Positions 21,736 through 34,118 of a stretch of DNA of 42,457 bases are shown here, piece by piece. How positions within the stretch are numbered: the stretch's first letter is position 1; each line of letters starts with the position of its first letter. The notes under the pieces are model-generated. The model did no database searches and had not been told where the DNA came from. It was given only the letters and a program-made list of their open reading frames with translations. The position numbers and the translations under genes were made by a program. Source of the DNA: Bacillus sp. JCM 19034 (GTDB taxonomy: Bacteria; Bacillota; Bacilli; Bacillales; Bacillaceae_D); assembly GCF_001310635.1 (NCBI RefSeq), contig NZ_BAXR01000026.1:1-42457 (forward strand). The letters run 5' to 3'.

Positions 21736-21825
21736 TTCCAAAGTCAGCTATCTTCGGGGTGCAAGAAGTGGGACGGCAGTTTATACATACTATCGATGAT
21801 CTTATGAATACATATGCCGTTTCGC

Positions 21826-21857
21826 GCCCTTTCTCAAATAGAAGAAAGGGCTCTTTT
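21826..21857 (+). terminator. Riboswitch expression-platform terminator
   Basis: GCCCTTTC (21826-21833) pairs perfectly with GAAAGGGC (21844-21851) and is followed by TCTTTT. Upstream, ACGGCAG (21773-21779) can pair with CTGCCGT in the B12 box strand (21726-21732), and its ACGGCA part alternatively with TGCCGT (21815-21820). This provides switching pairings linking the aptamer to this terminator. Confidence 0.7.
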
Positions 21858-21886
21858 GCACCCGCAATGTTGTTTTGTTCCCTTTT

Positions 21887-21912
21887 AAGAAAAGGCGCAC
21901 CGCGTTTTTCTT
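21887..21912 (+). repeat. Hairpin repeat, copy 1, in the nrdA leader
   Basis: A 26-base interrupted palindrome starts AAGAAAAGGCGC and ends GCGTTTTTCTT. It matches the element at 34074-34099 at 24 of 26 positions. It lies about 20 bp before the nrdA ribosome binding site. The T-rich right arm makes it terminator-like, so it may add a second attenuation step after the riboswitch terminator. Confidence 0.6.
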
Positions 21913-21949
21913 AATTTATATCGTGTCATTAAAGGGAGAGTGTCGTGTA

Positions 21950-24132
21950 ATGAATCAAACACTTGATAAGAAATCAATTGAGGAAGCATTAGAAGCTGAA
22001 TTCTCACAGTTGAACATTGAAAAATGGGTTCAAAAGTGGAAGGATACCGATACGTGGGATACACGTGCACTAAGTGCATTGAACGAGCTGGACATGGATC
22101 AACCAGAATGGACATATGTAGCAGCAAGATGTTACTTAAAAGGATTATATGAACAAGTACAGCAATCAAGGAAAATAGACAAAGAATATACTCAATTTCC
22201 TGCACTAATACAAGAATTAATTGAGCAAGGAATTTACGATGAACGCTTAAAAGCTTATTCGAATGACGAGCTGCAGCTTTTAGAAGAAGCGATGCAACCG
22301 AATGAGGACGAGCGATTTACGTATATCGGGATTAAAACGTTAGCTGACCGATATTTAGCTCGCCATTTTGATGGTACATTATTAGAGCTTCCACAAGAGA
22401 GATGGATGGTTATCTCTATGATGTTAATGGTTCATGAGCCTGTGGAAAAGCGAGTTGAACTTGTGAAGGAAAGCTATTGGGCATTGTCACATCTCTATAT
22501 GACCGTTGCAACTCCTACACTTGCAAACGCAGGGAAAAAAGGTGGTCAGCTTTCGAGCTGTTTTATTGATACAGTAGAGGATGACTTACGTTCGATCTTT
22601 GATAGTTGTACAGATGCTGCGACTGTTAGTAAGAACGGCGGTGGCTTGGTGTTTACCTTGGTAAGATCCGTGCAAAAGGATCAAGCATTCGTGGATTTAA
22701 AGGTGTATCCTCAGGAGTTATCCCATGGATGAAGCAACTGAACAACGTGGCAGTAAGTGTGGATCAGTTAGGTCAACGACAAGGAGCGATTGCTGTTTAT
22801 TTAGATGTATGGCATAAAGATATTTTTTCTTTTCTAGATGCGAAATTAAATAATGGTGATGAGCGTCAACGAACACACGATTTATTTACAGCTGTATCCG
22901 TACCGGATGTATTCATGGAGGCCGTTGATAACCGTGAAAGCTGGTATTTATTTGACCCACATGAAGTTAGAGAAGTAATGGGTTTCTCCTTAGAGGATCA
23001 TTATGATGAAGAAAAGGGTGCAGGTTCGTTCCGTGAGCGTTATACACAATGTGTTAATCATCCCTCTTTATCAAGAGAAGAGGTTCCTGCAATTGAAATT
23101 ATGAAACGCATTATGATCTCACAGCTTGAAACAGGAACACCTTATATGTTCTATCGTGATACAGCCAACCGTTTAAATCCTAACTCTCATAATGGTATGA
23201 TATACGGATCGAATTTATGTACGGAAATTATGCAAAACATGAGTTCAACTGTTGTGACAGAAGAAACTCTTGAAGATGGTACGATTCAAATTACGAAAAA
23301 GCCAGGAGACTATGTCGTTTGTAACTTAAGTTCATTATCGATTGCCAACGTATTGAAAGATAATGTGTTAGATCGTGTTATTACGATTCAAATTCGTATG
23401 CTTGATAATGTCATTGATATTAATAAGCTTGATGTGAAGCAAGCAGAATTAACGAATAAAACGTACCGAGCAATTGGCGGAGGCACATATGGCTGGCACC
23501 ATCATTTAGCACGTAATGGTATTAAGTGGGAATCAGAGGAAGCTGTTCAAGAAGTTGAACGTGTGTATGAAAAGATAAATTATGCCGCAATTAAGGCAAG
23601 TGTCGCATTAGCGAAAGAAAAGGGTGCGTATCCGAAATTTAAAGGGTCTGATTGGGATACAGGTGCTTATTTCGAAAAGCGTGACTATGGTACAGACGAT
23701 TGGCACACGTTAAAGGCAGAAGTGAAAGAGCACGGCATTCGTAACGGTTATTTGTTAGCTGTAGCACCGAATGCGACAACAGCTCTTATTGCGGGCTCGA
23801 CAGCATCGATTGACCCGATTTTCTCAAAGCTTTATATGGAAGAAAAGAAAAATTACCGTATTCCAGTTGTCGCACCAGAATTAAATTCAGAAACAACATG
23901 GCTTTATAAAGCAGCACATTTAATTGATCAAAAATGGAGTATCCGTCAAAACGGTCGAAGACAGCGTCACGTTGACCAAGGAATTTCCTTTAATATTTAC
24001 GTACCGAACAACGTCCGAGCGAAAGAGTTACTTGAATTGCATTTGCTTGCATGGCAGGAAGGGTTAAAGACAACCTATTATGTTCGTTCAACTTCTTCAA
24101 CGGTTGAAGATTGTGAGAGTTGTTCTAGCTAA
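21950..24132 (+). CDS. nrdA: Class I ribonucleotide reductase alpha subunit NrdA, one frameshift
   Basis: Large subunit reducing ribonucleoside diphosphates to deoxy forms. ATG 21950 follows AAAGGGAG. One G is missing at about 22647-22649; TTG GGT GTT TAC restores GGLGVYLGKIRAKG and a 727-residue protein. In repaired numbering, the redox pair is Cys204 (LSSCFID) and Cys458 (VVCNLSS). The thiyl-radical Cys424 and Glu426 lie in NLCTEI, the substrate phosphate site is PNATTALIAGSTASI, and the C-terminal relay is Cys722/Cys725 in DCESCSS. I see no KRDG-type N-terminal ATP cone, so the dATP-sensing domain may be absent. nrdB follows by 17 bp. Control: NrdR boxes and B12 riboswitch upstream. Confidence 0.93.
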
Positions 24133-24149
24133 AGAGAGGAGAGAGCAAA

Positions 24150-25193
24150 ATGGCTAATGAAACAATGAAGCAGCGGAAATTATATGATATTCATGCCCCA
24201 AATGCATCAACAGGGATTATCAATGGTGAAAGTTCAAATGTATTAAACTGGGACGATGTCCGTTTCTCATGGGCGTATCCATTATATAAAAATATGCTAG
24301 CAAACTTTTGGACGCCTTTTGAGATCAATATGACGCATGATGCGAAGCAGTTCCCAACCTTAACAGATGATGAACAAGAGGCATTCAAGAAAATAATTGG
24401 CTTGCTTGCGTTTTTGGATAGTATTCAAACTGACTATACGTTACGCGTAGCAGATTATTTAACGGATTCCAGTATGGCTGCATTAATGAGTGTCTTATCA
24501 TTCCAAGAAGTGGTGCATAATCAAAGCTACTCTTATGTCTTATCAAGTCTCGTGCCAAAGGCCGTACAAGATGAGATCTACGAATATTGGAAGAAGGATG
24601 AAGTATTAAGAGAGCGAAATGAATTTATCGTAGAAGGCTATGAAGAGTTTGTCAATAATCCGACAGCCGAATCATTGGCGAAATCGATCGTTTATGACGT
24701 CATATTAGAAGGTCTTAATTTCTACTCAGGCTTTGCCTTCTTCTACAATTTAGCACGTCATCAAAAAATGGTCTCAACGTCAACGATGATCAATTATATT
24801 AACCGCGATGAGCAGCTTCACGTTCACTTATTTACAAATATCTATAAAGAGCTGCTTAAGGAAAATCCTGAGCTTGATACGGATGAAATGAAGCAATTTG
24901 TTGAAGATGCTTTCAAAAAGGCAACAGAGCTTGAGATCAGTTGGTTCCGTTACATTATTGGTGATCGTCTTGAAGGAATTGATCCAGAAGAGATGGTATC
25001 TTATTTGAAATTCATTGCAAATAAACGTGTAAAGCAATTAGGATATGACCATATTTATCCGGAGCACCGTACAAACACGATGCGTTGGATAAAAGCATAT
25101 GAAGACGTGAATATGGCTAAGAGTGATTTCTTTGAACAAAAGTCACGACAATATGCAAAAGTATCAAGTGATAATGGATTTGATGAGTTATAA
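24150..25193 (+). CDS. nrdB: Class I ribonucleotide reductase beta subunit NrdB
   Basis: Radical-generating small subunit of 347 residues with a dinuclear metal site. Ligands are visible as Asp90 (FLDSI), Glu120 and His123 (EVVHNQSY), Glu187 (ILEGLNFY), Glu221 and His224 (DEQLH). The radical tyrosine is Tyr127, four residues after His123 as in E. coli (His118/Tyr122). A tyrosine here argues against the Ic (Phe) type. No nrdI lies beside the genes, as would be expected for many class Ib operons, so a class Ia-like assignment is favoured without proof. The ATG follows AGAGGAGAG. Terminated at 25207-25249. Confidence 0.95.
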   Translation: MANETMKQRKLYDIHAPNASTGIINGESSNVLNWDDVRFSWAYPLYKNMLANFWTPFEINMTHDAKQFPTLTDDEQEAFKKIIGLLAFLDSIQTDYTLRVADYLTDSSMAALMSVLSFQEVVHNQSYSYVLSSLVPKAVQDEIYEYWKKDEVLRERNEFIVEGYEEFVNNPTAESLAKSIVYDVILEGLNFYSGFAFFYNLARHQKMVSTSTMINYINRDEQLHVHLFTNIYKELLKENPELDTDEMKQFVEDAFKKATELEISWFRYIIGDRLEGIDPEEMVSYLKFIANKRVKQLGYDHIYPEHRTNTMRWIKAYEDVNMAKSDFFEQKSRQYAKVSSDNGFDEL

Positions 25194-25206
25194 AAATGAG
25201 AATAAG

Positions 25207-25249
25207 GAAGCCAGTAAGGTGAAACTAAGCCTTGTTGGCTTCTTCTTTT
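25207..25249 (+). terminator. Intrinsic terminator after nrdB
   Basis: GAAGCCAGTAAGG (25207-25219) pairs with CCTTGTTGGCTTC (25230-25242), 13 pairs including two G-T, followed by TTCTTTTT. Confidence 0.85.
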
Positions 25250-25377
25250 TATCTAGGATTGTACGTGAAAATGTTATATATATGTCTTACAATTGGATAG
25301 AATTAGCTGATATTTGATCATTTAAAATGTTATTGACATTGACATGTTGAAAGGCATAGTACAAGGGAGGGTTGATT

Positions 25378-25701
25378 ATGGATCCTGATTCACTAATGGT
25401 TTTCATAATTATGTGGGGAGTACCAAGCATTATGGTTATTAGAGAATATGTAAAGATGGATTCAAATGATATAAAAGAAGGAAAGAGTGATCTTCTGTCA
25501 CGACGGTTTATGTTAACAGGTGGCTTAGTTATGATAGGTGGTTTCCTAACCAATTTAGGTCTTATAACTACTAGTATAATAAAAGTATGTGTGATTGTTA
25601 TCTTGATTATAGGTGGTATCTTTTCCATTTTAAATAAGTGGAAGCAAAGTAAAATTAAGAGTATCATTATTCTTATCATAAGTTTCAAAAATGGTGTCTG
25701 A
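25378..25701 (+). CDS. Small membrane protein, unrecognised
   Basis: The 107-residue product is not assigned to a family. ATG 25378 lies 7 nt after GGGAGG; TTG 25372 is an in-frame alternative. It appears to have three membrane segments: about residues 6-20 (LMVFIIMWGVPSIMV), 44-62 (FMLTGGLVMIGGFLTNLGL) and 66-82 (IIKVCVIVILIIGGIF). A basic loop with KWKQSKIKS follows, then a hydrophobic end. It lies alone between nrdB and the next small gene, 18 bp away, with which it may be co-transcribed. Its AT-rich codon use and absence from the usual gene order suggest an accessory insertion before pcrB. Confidence 0.6.
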   Translation: MDPDSLMVFIIMWGVPSIMVIREYVKMDSNDIKEGKSDLLSRRFMLTGGLVMIGGFLTNLGLITTSIIKVCVIVILIIGGIFSILNKWKQSKIKSIIILIISFKNGV

Positions 25702-25719
25702 TAGTGAGAGGGTGATTTT

Positions 25720-26166
25720 TTGAAGAAAAGATATAAAGTCCTAATACTAATTTCAATTGTCCTACTATTGGTTATTGGGTATAAAAGATACTTCTTTACG
25801 TTTGATCATCTTGGTGAGGGAACCTATTACAACGAACCTATTGACTCTCCCGATGGACAATATACGGCTAACTCCTATTACAAGCATTGGGGCGGTGCAA
25901 CTGGTGGGGCACACATATGGATAGAAATTATGAATAATGAAAATAATGAGGCCAAAACGATCTATTATAGTGATGGGAAAAGTAATTTTTCTTTAGAATG
26001 GAAAAATCATAATACTATCTACATAAGAAATGACGAAGGGCCAGAATATCCCGATTCTGATAGAAGTATGGAGTTAGAGGTTGGAAAAGAAATATATGAT
26101 GAAAAAGGACGAGCTTGTAACAGTTGGATAATGAAAAGCGAATATGAAGTATGTTATCAAAACTAA
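25720..26166 (+). CDS. Membrane-anchored or secreted protein, DUF5412-like
   Basis: The 148-residue product starts at TTG 25720 after GAGAGGGTG. Residues 1-20 are a basic start and one hydrophobic helix (VLILISIVLLLVIGY), with no lipobox cysteine, so it is probably anchored by an uncleaved signal. The extracellular part contains YNEPIDSPDGQYTANSYY and GGATGGAHIWIEI, which look like the DUF5412 family of Bacillus. Two cysteines near the end (RACNSW and YEVCYQN) could form a disulfide. Function unknown. It follows the previous small gene by 18 bp. Confidence 0.6.
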   Translation: MKKRYKVLILISIVLLLVIGYKRYFFTFDHLGEGTYYNEPIDSPDGQYTANSYYKHWGGATGGAHIWIEIMNNENNEAKTIYYSDGKSNFSLEWKNHNTIYIRNDEGPEYPDSDRSMELEVGKEIYDEKGRACNSWIMKSEYEVCYQN

Positions 26167-26297
26167 GACTTTATCCTTCTTTTTTAAAGATTTCCCGTAT
26201 GAGAAAGCCCATTCAGGTGTGTGGCACCAGGATGAGAGTGAGGGTTAGTTAAAGAAGTACCACTACGATGCTTAATAGAAACGTGTACGTTTTTCTA

Positions 26298-26326
26298 ACG
26301 ACAATGGTCTACTTCTTTGTTATAAT
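26298..26326 (+). promoter_or_regulatory. Candidate promoter of pcrB-pcrA-ligA-camS
   Basis: A perfect -10 TATAAT (26321-26326) lies 17 bp downstream of ACGACA (26298-26303), a 4 of 6 match to TTGACA. It is about 35 bp before the pcrB start. Confidence 0.6.
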
Positions 26327-26362
26327 TAAGGCTTAGATGTAGAAGAAACGGAGTTGAATGTT

Positions 26363-27049
26363 GTGCTTGAATATCAAGAGTGGCGTCATGTGTTTAAGCT
26401 CGATCCGAACAAGGAAATAACAGATGAGGCGTTAGAGAAGGTATGTGAATCAGGGACAGATGGAATCATGATTGGTGGCAGTGATGGTGTAACGTTAGAT
26501 AATACGTTACACTTATTAGCACGTGTACGACGATATCCGATTTCTTGTGCACTAGAAGTTTCAAATTTAGAAGCCATTACGCCTGGCTTTGATTACTTTT
26601 TCATTCCATCGGTATTAAATAGTCCACATGTTAAGTGGATCACAGGCTATCACCATAAAGCCGTTAAGGAATATGGGGCAATTATGAATTGGGATGAGGT
26701 TGTCGTTGAAGGATATTGTGTTTTGAATAAGGATTCAAAAGTAGGTCAGCTAACGGAAGCAAAAGCACCTTTAGCAACAGAAGACGTTGTTGCGTATGCG
26801 CGATTAGCAGAGAACCTTTACCATATGCCGATATTTTATATTGAATATAGTGGTGTTTATGGTGATATTGAACTTGTTCGAGAAGTTGCACGTGTACTGA
26901 ATAAGACGAAGCTCTTTTATGGCGGTGGGATTCGCTCGGTTGAGCAGGCAGAGGAGATGTCAAGTGCTGCTGATGTTGTCGTTATCGGGAATCTTATTTA
27001 TGACGATTTAAATACAGCATTAAAAACCGTAAAAGCCGTAAAACAATGA
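26363..27049 (+). CDS. pcrB: Heptaprenylglyceryl phosphate synthase PcrB
   Basis: Prenyltransferase of TIM-barrel fold that joins heptaprenyl diphosphate to glycerol-1-phosphate in Bacillus, giving an archaeal-type ether lipid. Motifs match Pcr[13 protein letters not shown] at the start, [16 protein letters not shown] near residue 30, [12 protein letters not shown] near residue 80, [11 protein letters not shown] near residue 157 and [14 protein letters not shown] near residue 183. I choose GTG 26363 (MLEYQEWRH), 9 nt after ACGGAG, over TTG 26354. The protein is then 228 residues, the family length. It is followed by pcrA after 62 bp, the conserved order. Confidence 0.93.
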   Translation: MLEYQEWRHVFKLDPNKEITDEALEKVCESGTDGIMIGGSDGVTLDNTLHLLARVRRYPISCALEVSNLEAITPGFDYFFIPSVLNSPHVKWITGYHHKAVKEYGAIMNWDEVVVEGYCVLNKDSKVGQLTEAKAPLATEDVVAYARLAENLYHMPIFYIEYSGVYGDIELVREVARVLNKTKLFYGGGIRSVEQAEEMSSAADVVVIGNLIYDDLNTALKTVKAVKQ

Positions 27050-27111
27050 TTGATTAGATATAGAGAACAAGGTAAACTAGAAAATAAGAACATTTGTTTG
27101 GTGGTGGGAAA

Positions 27112-31355
<4,244 letters not shown>

Positions 31356-31379
31356 ATAGACAGGAGAGGGGGAGCGGTG

Positions 31380-32562
31380 GTGAGTAAGACGTTAAATTAT
31401 GTAATTGTATTAGGGATCGCAGTTAGCTTATTGTCGGGGTGTTTTTCCATATTCCCTAATGATGATGAGGAAATCCCTGAAGAGGTAGATGAGCATCATG
31501 ATGAGCAAGTTGTTGAAGTTGTTCCACAGCTAGTGACACCAGATAATTATTATCAAAGCGTCCTTTATGATGGTACGTATTTGCACGGTGAATCACGAGG
31601 TTTTGGGAACGCAGTTGTGTATAACCGTTTAGATTTAGATAAACTTGAATTAGGCTTACAGAGAATTGCACAAGATTATTTCGACCCAGATGACTATTAC
31701 TTTCGAGAAGGTCAATTTATTAAACGTAATCAGTTAAATTCATGGCTAATGAGGTATGATGAAGACGATAACCCTTCAGGATTAAATCCTGCTTTAGGTG
31801 GGGAGATAACTTAAAAGAACAAGAGGAGAATAGCCACGTGTGTTATCGCATATTTTAGAGCATAACTATTTAGTTAGTAATTCAAATGGTCAATTTAACT
31901 TAGGTGGGATCGTAATTGGTTTATCGCTAAATAGTGTTTACAATTTCCGAGTTGAAACGGATGAGGGGCTTTACCACTTTTATGAAACGGAAATTCCCGA
32001 TGATGTTATAGAGCGTGAAGGGCAAGAGTTAGCTGAGCGTGTGTTAGAACGTTTGCGTTCAGACAGCTTTGAGGATGGAGCGTTTAAAGATATTCCAATT
32101 GTTTTTGCTCTGTTCCAAGAAGAACCGAGAGACTCGGCCATTCCAGGAAGGTTTATTGCTACGACAAAAGCCGATCCTAATAGTGGTATTGACCGTTGGC
32201 AACGAATTAATGAAATGTATTATTTATTCCCTTCACGAGAGGTTTCCACGGATGTACGTAGTGAAGCTGACCAATTTCAACGCTTTAGCGATGATATTCA
32301 AGGATTCTTTGATACGTATGTCGGTGTTGTTGGTACGGGACGATATTTAGATAATCAAATTCAGGAGTTAACAATTGAAGTTCCGATACAATACCAAGGA
32401 AAAGCCGAAATCGTTGCTTTAACCCAATTTGCCGCTAGCCAAATTCAGAACCATTTCAATAATAGCTATAAGATTTCACTAGAAGTAACTTCAATCTCAG
32501 GTAATGTTGAGAGCGTCGTAATTGTCAATCCGAATGAGGAGCCAGTTATTCATATTTTCTAA
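31380..32562 (+). CDS. camS: CamS-family lipoprotein, two frameshifts
   Basis: Exported lipoprotein whose relatives in enterococci carry a sex-pheromone peptide in the signal sequence; in Bacillus (YerH) the role is unknown. Signal peptide ends in lipobox LLSGC with Cys21. Two bases are missing. One is in the G run at 31800-31803 (GGT GGG GGA GAT restores GDNLKEQEE). The other is at about 31840, restoring a leucine in NSHV-L-LSHILEHNYL. The repaired product has 394 residues, with GIVIGLSLNSVYNF, FKDIPIVFALF and a C-terminal EVTSISGNVESVVIV matching CamS. The start is one of two adjacent GTG codons (31377 or 31380). It follows ligA closely and ends in a strong terminator. Confidence 0.85.
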
Positions 32563-32566
32563 GATA

Positions 32567-32608
32567 AGAGTGGAAAAGGTCACGTTCCTTTTCCACTCTT
32601 TCTTTTGC
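32567..32608 (+). terminator. Intrinsic terminator after camS
   Basis: A perfect 13-bp stem AGAGTGGAAAAGG (32567-32579) and CCTTTTCCACTCT (32587-32599) is followed by TTCTTTT. It closes the pcrB-pcrA-ligA-camS unit. Confidence 0.9.
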
Positions 32609-32702
32609 TTTAAAAGACACAAGCGTTGATAAATAACGTGTATATTCCTACCTCTATGCTCACATTCTAACTAAGAGATGAACTGTCAAGGGGGTTAAAC
32701 AT

Positions 32703-33818
32703 ATGAATAAATGGATGAGAATACTTAGTATGACAGCTTTCAGTTGCTTGATCATAGCAGGCTGTGGAACAGCAGGAGATGAAACCGCAGAGGAAATACC
32801 AGGTGACGATATAGGTGAACAACAGCAAGAGGGAGCAGATTTCACTGTCGGGATGGTAACGGATGTTGGAGGTATTGATGATAAATCATTTAATCAATCC
32901 GCATGGGAAGGGCTAAAAGAGTTTGGGGAAGAGTATGGTTTAGAGCAAGGGGCGGGTTATCGCTACGTACAATCAGCTGATATCGCTGATTTCGAACCGA
33001 ATATCCGAAATTTAGTTCGCGAAGGGACAAGCTTATCATGGGGAATCGGCTACTTAATGAATGATGCGATAGCGTCAGTTGCAAAACAAAATGAAGACGC
33101 TCAGTTAGCGATCGTCGATTCAGTTGTAACAGATGATGATGACAATATGATAAGCAATGTCGTAAACGTGACGTTTAAGGAGCATGAAGGGTCATTTCTA
33201 GTAGGTGTGGCAGCTGGATTACAATCAGAAACAGATCGTGTCGGATTTGTCGGTGGTGTTGAAAGTGAATTAATTAAAAAATTTGAAAACGGTTTTAAAG
33301 CTGGTGTGAAAGCTGTGAACCCTAATGCTGAGATATCTGTGCAATATGCTGAGAGCTTTAATGATGATACAGCTGGTGCTCAAATAGCTAATACGATGTA
33401 TAGCCAAGGGGCAGACATTATTTACCACGCAGCTGGAGCAACTGGGTACGGAGTGTTTAATGAAGCGATTAACCGAGTAAGAAACGGAGAAAACGTTTGG
33501 GTAATTGGGGTTGACCGTGACCAACATGAAGAGGGAATTTATGAAGGGGATCAATCTGTAACACTCACTTCGATGGTTAAACGGGTTGACCGTGCCGTAT
33601 ATCTCGTTTCTGAACGTGCGATGAACGGTGACTTTCCTGGAGGAGAAGTACTTGAATACGGGTTAGATGATGAGGCGATTGGAATTGCACCGACAACGGA
33701 CAATATGTCTGAAGAAGCTTTAGAAGGAATTGAAGAATATATTGAGGACATATTGGAGGGTGAAATAAACGTTCCTGAAACAGATGACGAGTATGAGGAG
33801 TATTTAGAGTCGCTTTAA
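32703..33818 (+). CDS. nupN: BMP-family nucleoside-binding lipoprotein (NupN/YufN-like)
   Basis: Substrate receptor of an ABC importer. The 371-residue product has a lipoprotein signal with lipobox IIAGC (Cys21) and an acidic linker. The BMP fold follows, beginning DFTVGMVTDVGGIDDKSFNQSAWEGL, the nucleoside-binding start of this family. Further motifs are VGVAAGLQSETDRVGFVGG near residue 165 and DIIYHAAGATGYGVFNEA near residue 239. ATG 32703 follows AAGGGGG. The ATPase and two permeases encoded downstream match B. subtilis nupNOPQ, an importer of guanosine and other nucleosides; the exact ligand here is inferred. A strong terminator follows the gene, which could allow more receptor than transporter to be made. 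Confidence 0.88.
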   Translation: MNKWMRILSMTAFSCLIIAGCGTAGDETAEEIPGDDIGEQQQEGADFTVGMVTDVGGIDDKSFNQSAWEGLKEFGEEYGLEQGAGYRYVQSADIADFEPNIRNLVREGTSLSWGIGYLMNDAIASVAKQNEDAQLAIVDSVVTDDDDNMISNVVNVTFKEHEGSFLVGVAAGLQSETDRVGFVGGVESELIKKFENGFKAGVKAVNPNAEISVQYAESFNDDTAGAQIANTMYSQGADIIYHAAGATGYGVFNEAINRVRNGENVWVIGVDRDQHEEGIYEGDQSVTLTSMVKRVDRAVYLVSERAMNGDFPGGEVLEYGLDDEAIGIAPTTDNMSEEALEGIEEYIEDILEGEINVPETDDEYEEYLESL

Positions 33819-33846
33819 AAAAACTATCTTCAGCTATTGATAGCAG

Positions 33847-33883
33847 CCGTCCGTTCTCAAATGTTTAGACGGACGGTTTTTTT
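33847..33883 (+). terminator. Intrinsic terminator after the nucleoside receptor gene
   Basis: A perfect GC-rich 8-bp stem CCGTCCGT (33847-33854) and ACGGACGG (33869-33876) is followed by seven T residues, 29 bp after the stop codon. It separates the receptor gene from the ATPase gene. Confidence 0.9.
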
Positions 33884-33902
33884 AAGTCGTAACAAGGGAG
33901 AT

Positions 33903-34049
33903 TTGATTCAGATTCAGCTGGTTTCACTCGTTAGAGATGGAAAATCTCGAGAAGTCCAGCGTAGGAGTGACTTACAAAAAGAATCAATAGTGTAAGCTTG
34001 GCAAAAACTCGTTCCCTGTTTGGTTGAAAGATCACCCACATTCAACCAA
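33903..34049 (+). promoter_or_regulatory. Structured leader upstream of nupO
   Basis: This non-coding stretch is rich in complementary segments. TTGATTC (33903-33909) matches GAATCAA (33981-33987); GCTGG (33917-33921) matches CCAGC (33956-33960); CACTC (33925-33929) matches GAGTG (33965-33969). GAGAT (33934-33938) matches ATCTC (33944-33948); CTTACA (33971-33976) matches TGTAAG (33991-33996); TTGGTTGAA (34020-34028) matches TTCAACCAA (34041-34049). Some pairings cross, so they would form a pseudoknot or alternative folds. No known riboswitch class is recognised. It may be a cis-acting RNA controlling the transporter genes. Confidence 0.4.
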
Positions 34050-34073
34050 TTTCAAACCCTTGAAAACGCATTT

Positions 34074-34099
34074 AAGAAAAGACGCTCCGCGTTTTTCTT
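34074..34099 (+). repeat. Hairpin repeat, copy 2, before nupO
   Basis: A 26-base element, AAGAAAAGACGC on the left and GCGTTTTTCTT on the right around TCC, is identical to the element at 21887-21912 except at two positions. The stem pairs with one G-T and one bulge. It ends 4 bp before the nupO ribosome binding site GAGGAGG. Confidence 0.6.
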
Positions 34100-34118
34100 T
34101 GAAGAGGAGGTCAACTAC

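Noticed and set aside
25333..25362. TTGACA with TAGTAC as promoter for the small gene at 25378
   Set aside because: Transcription would begin at about the ribosome binding site, leaving no room for it; the -10 is also a poor match.
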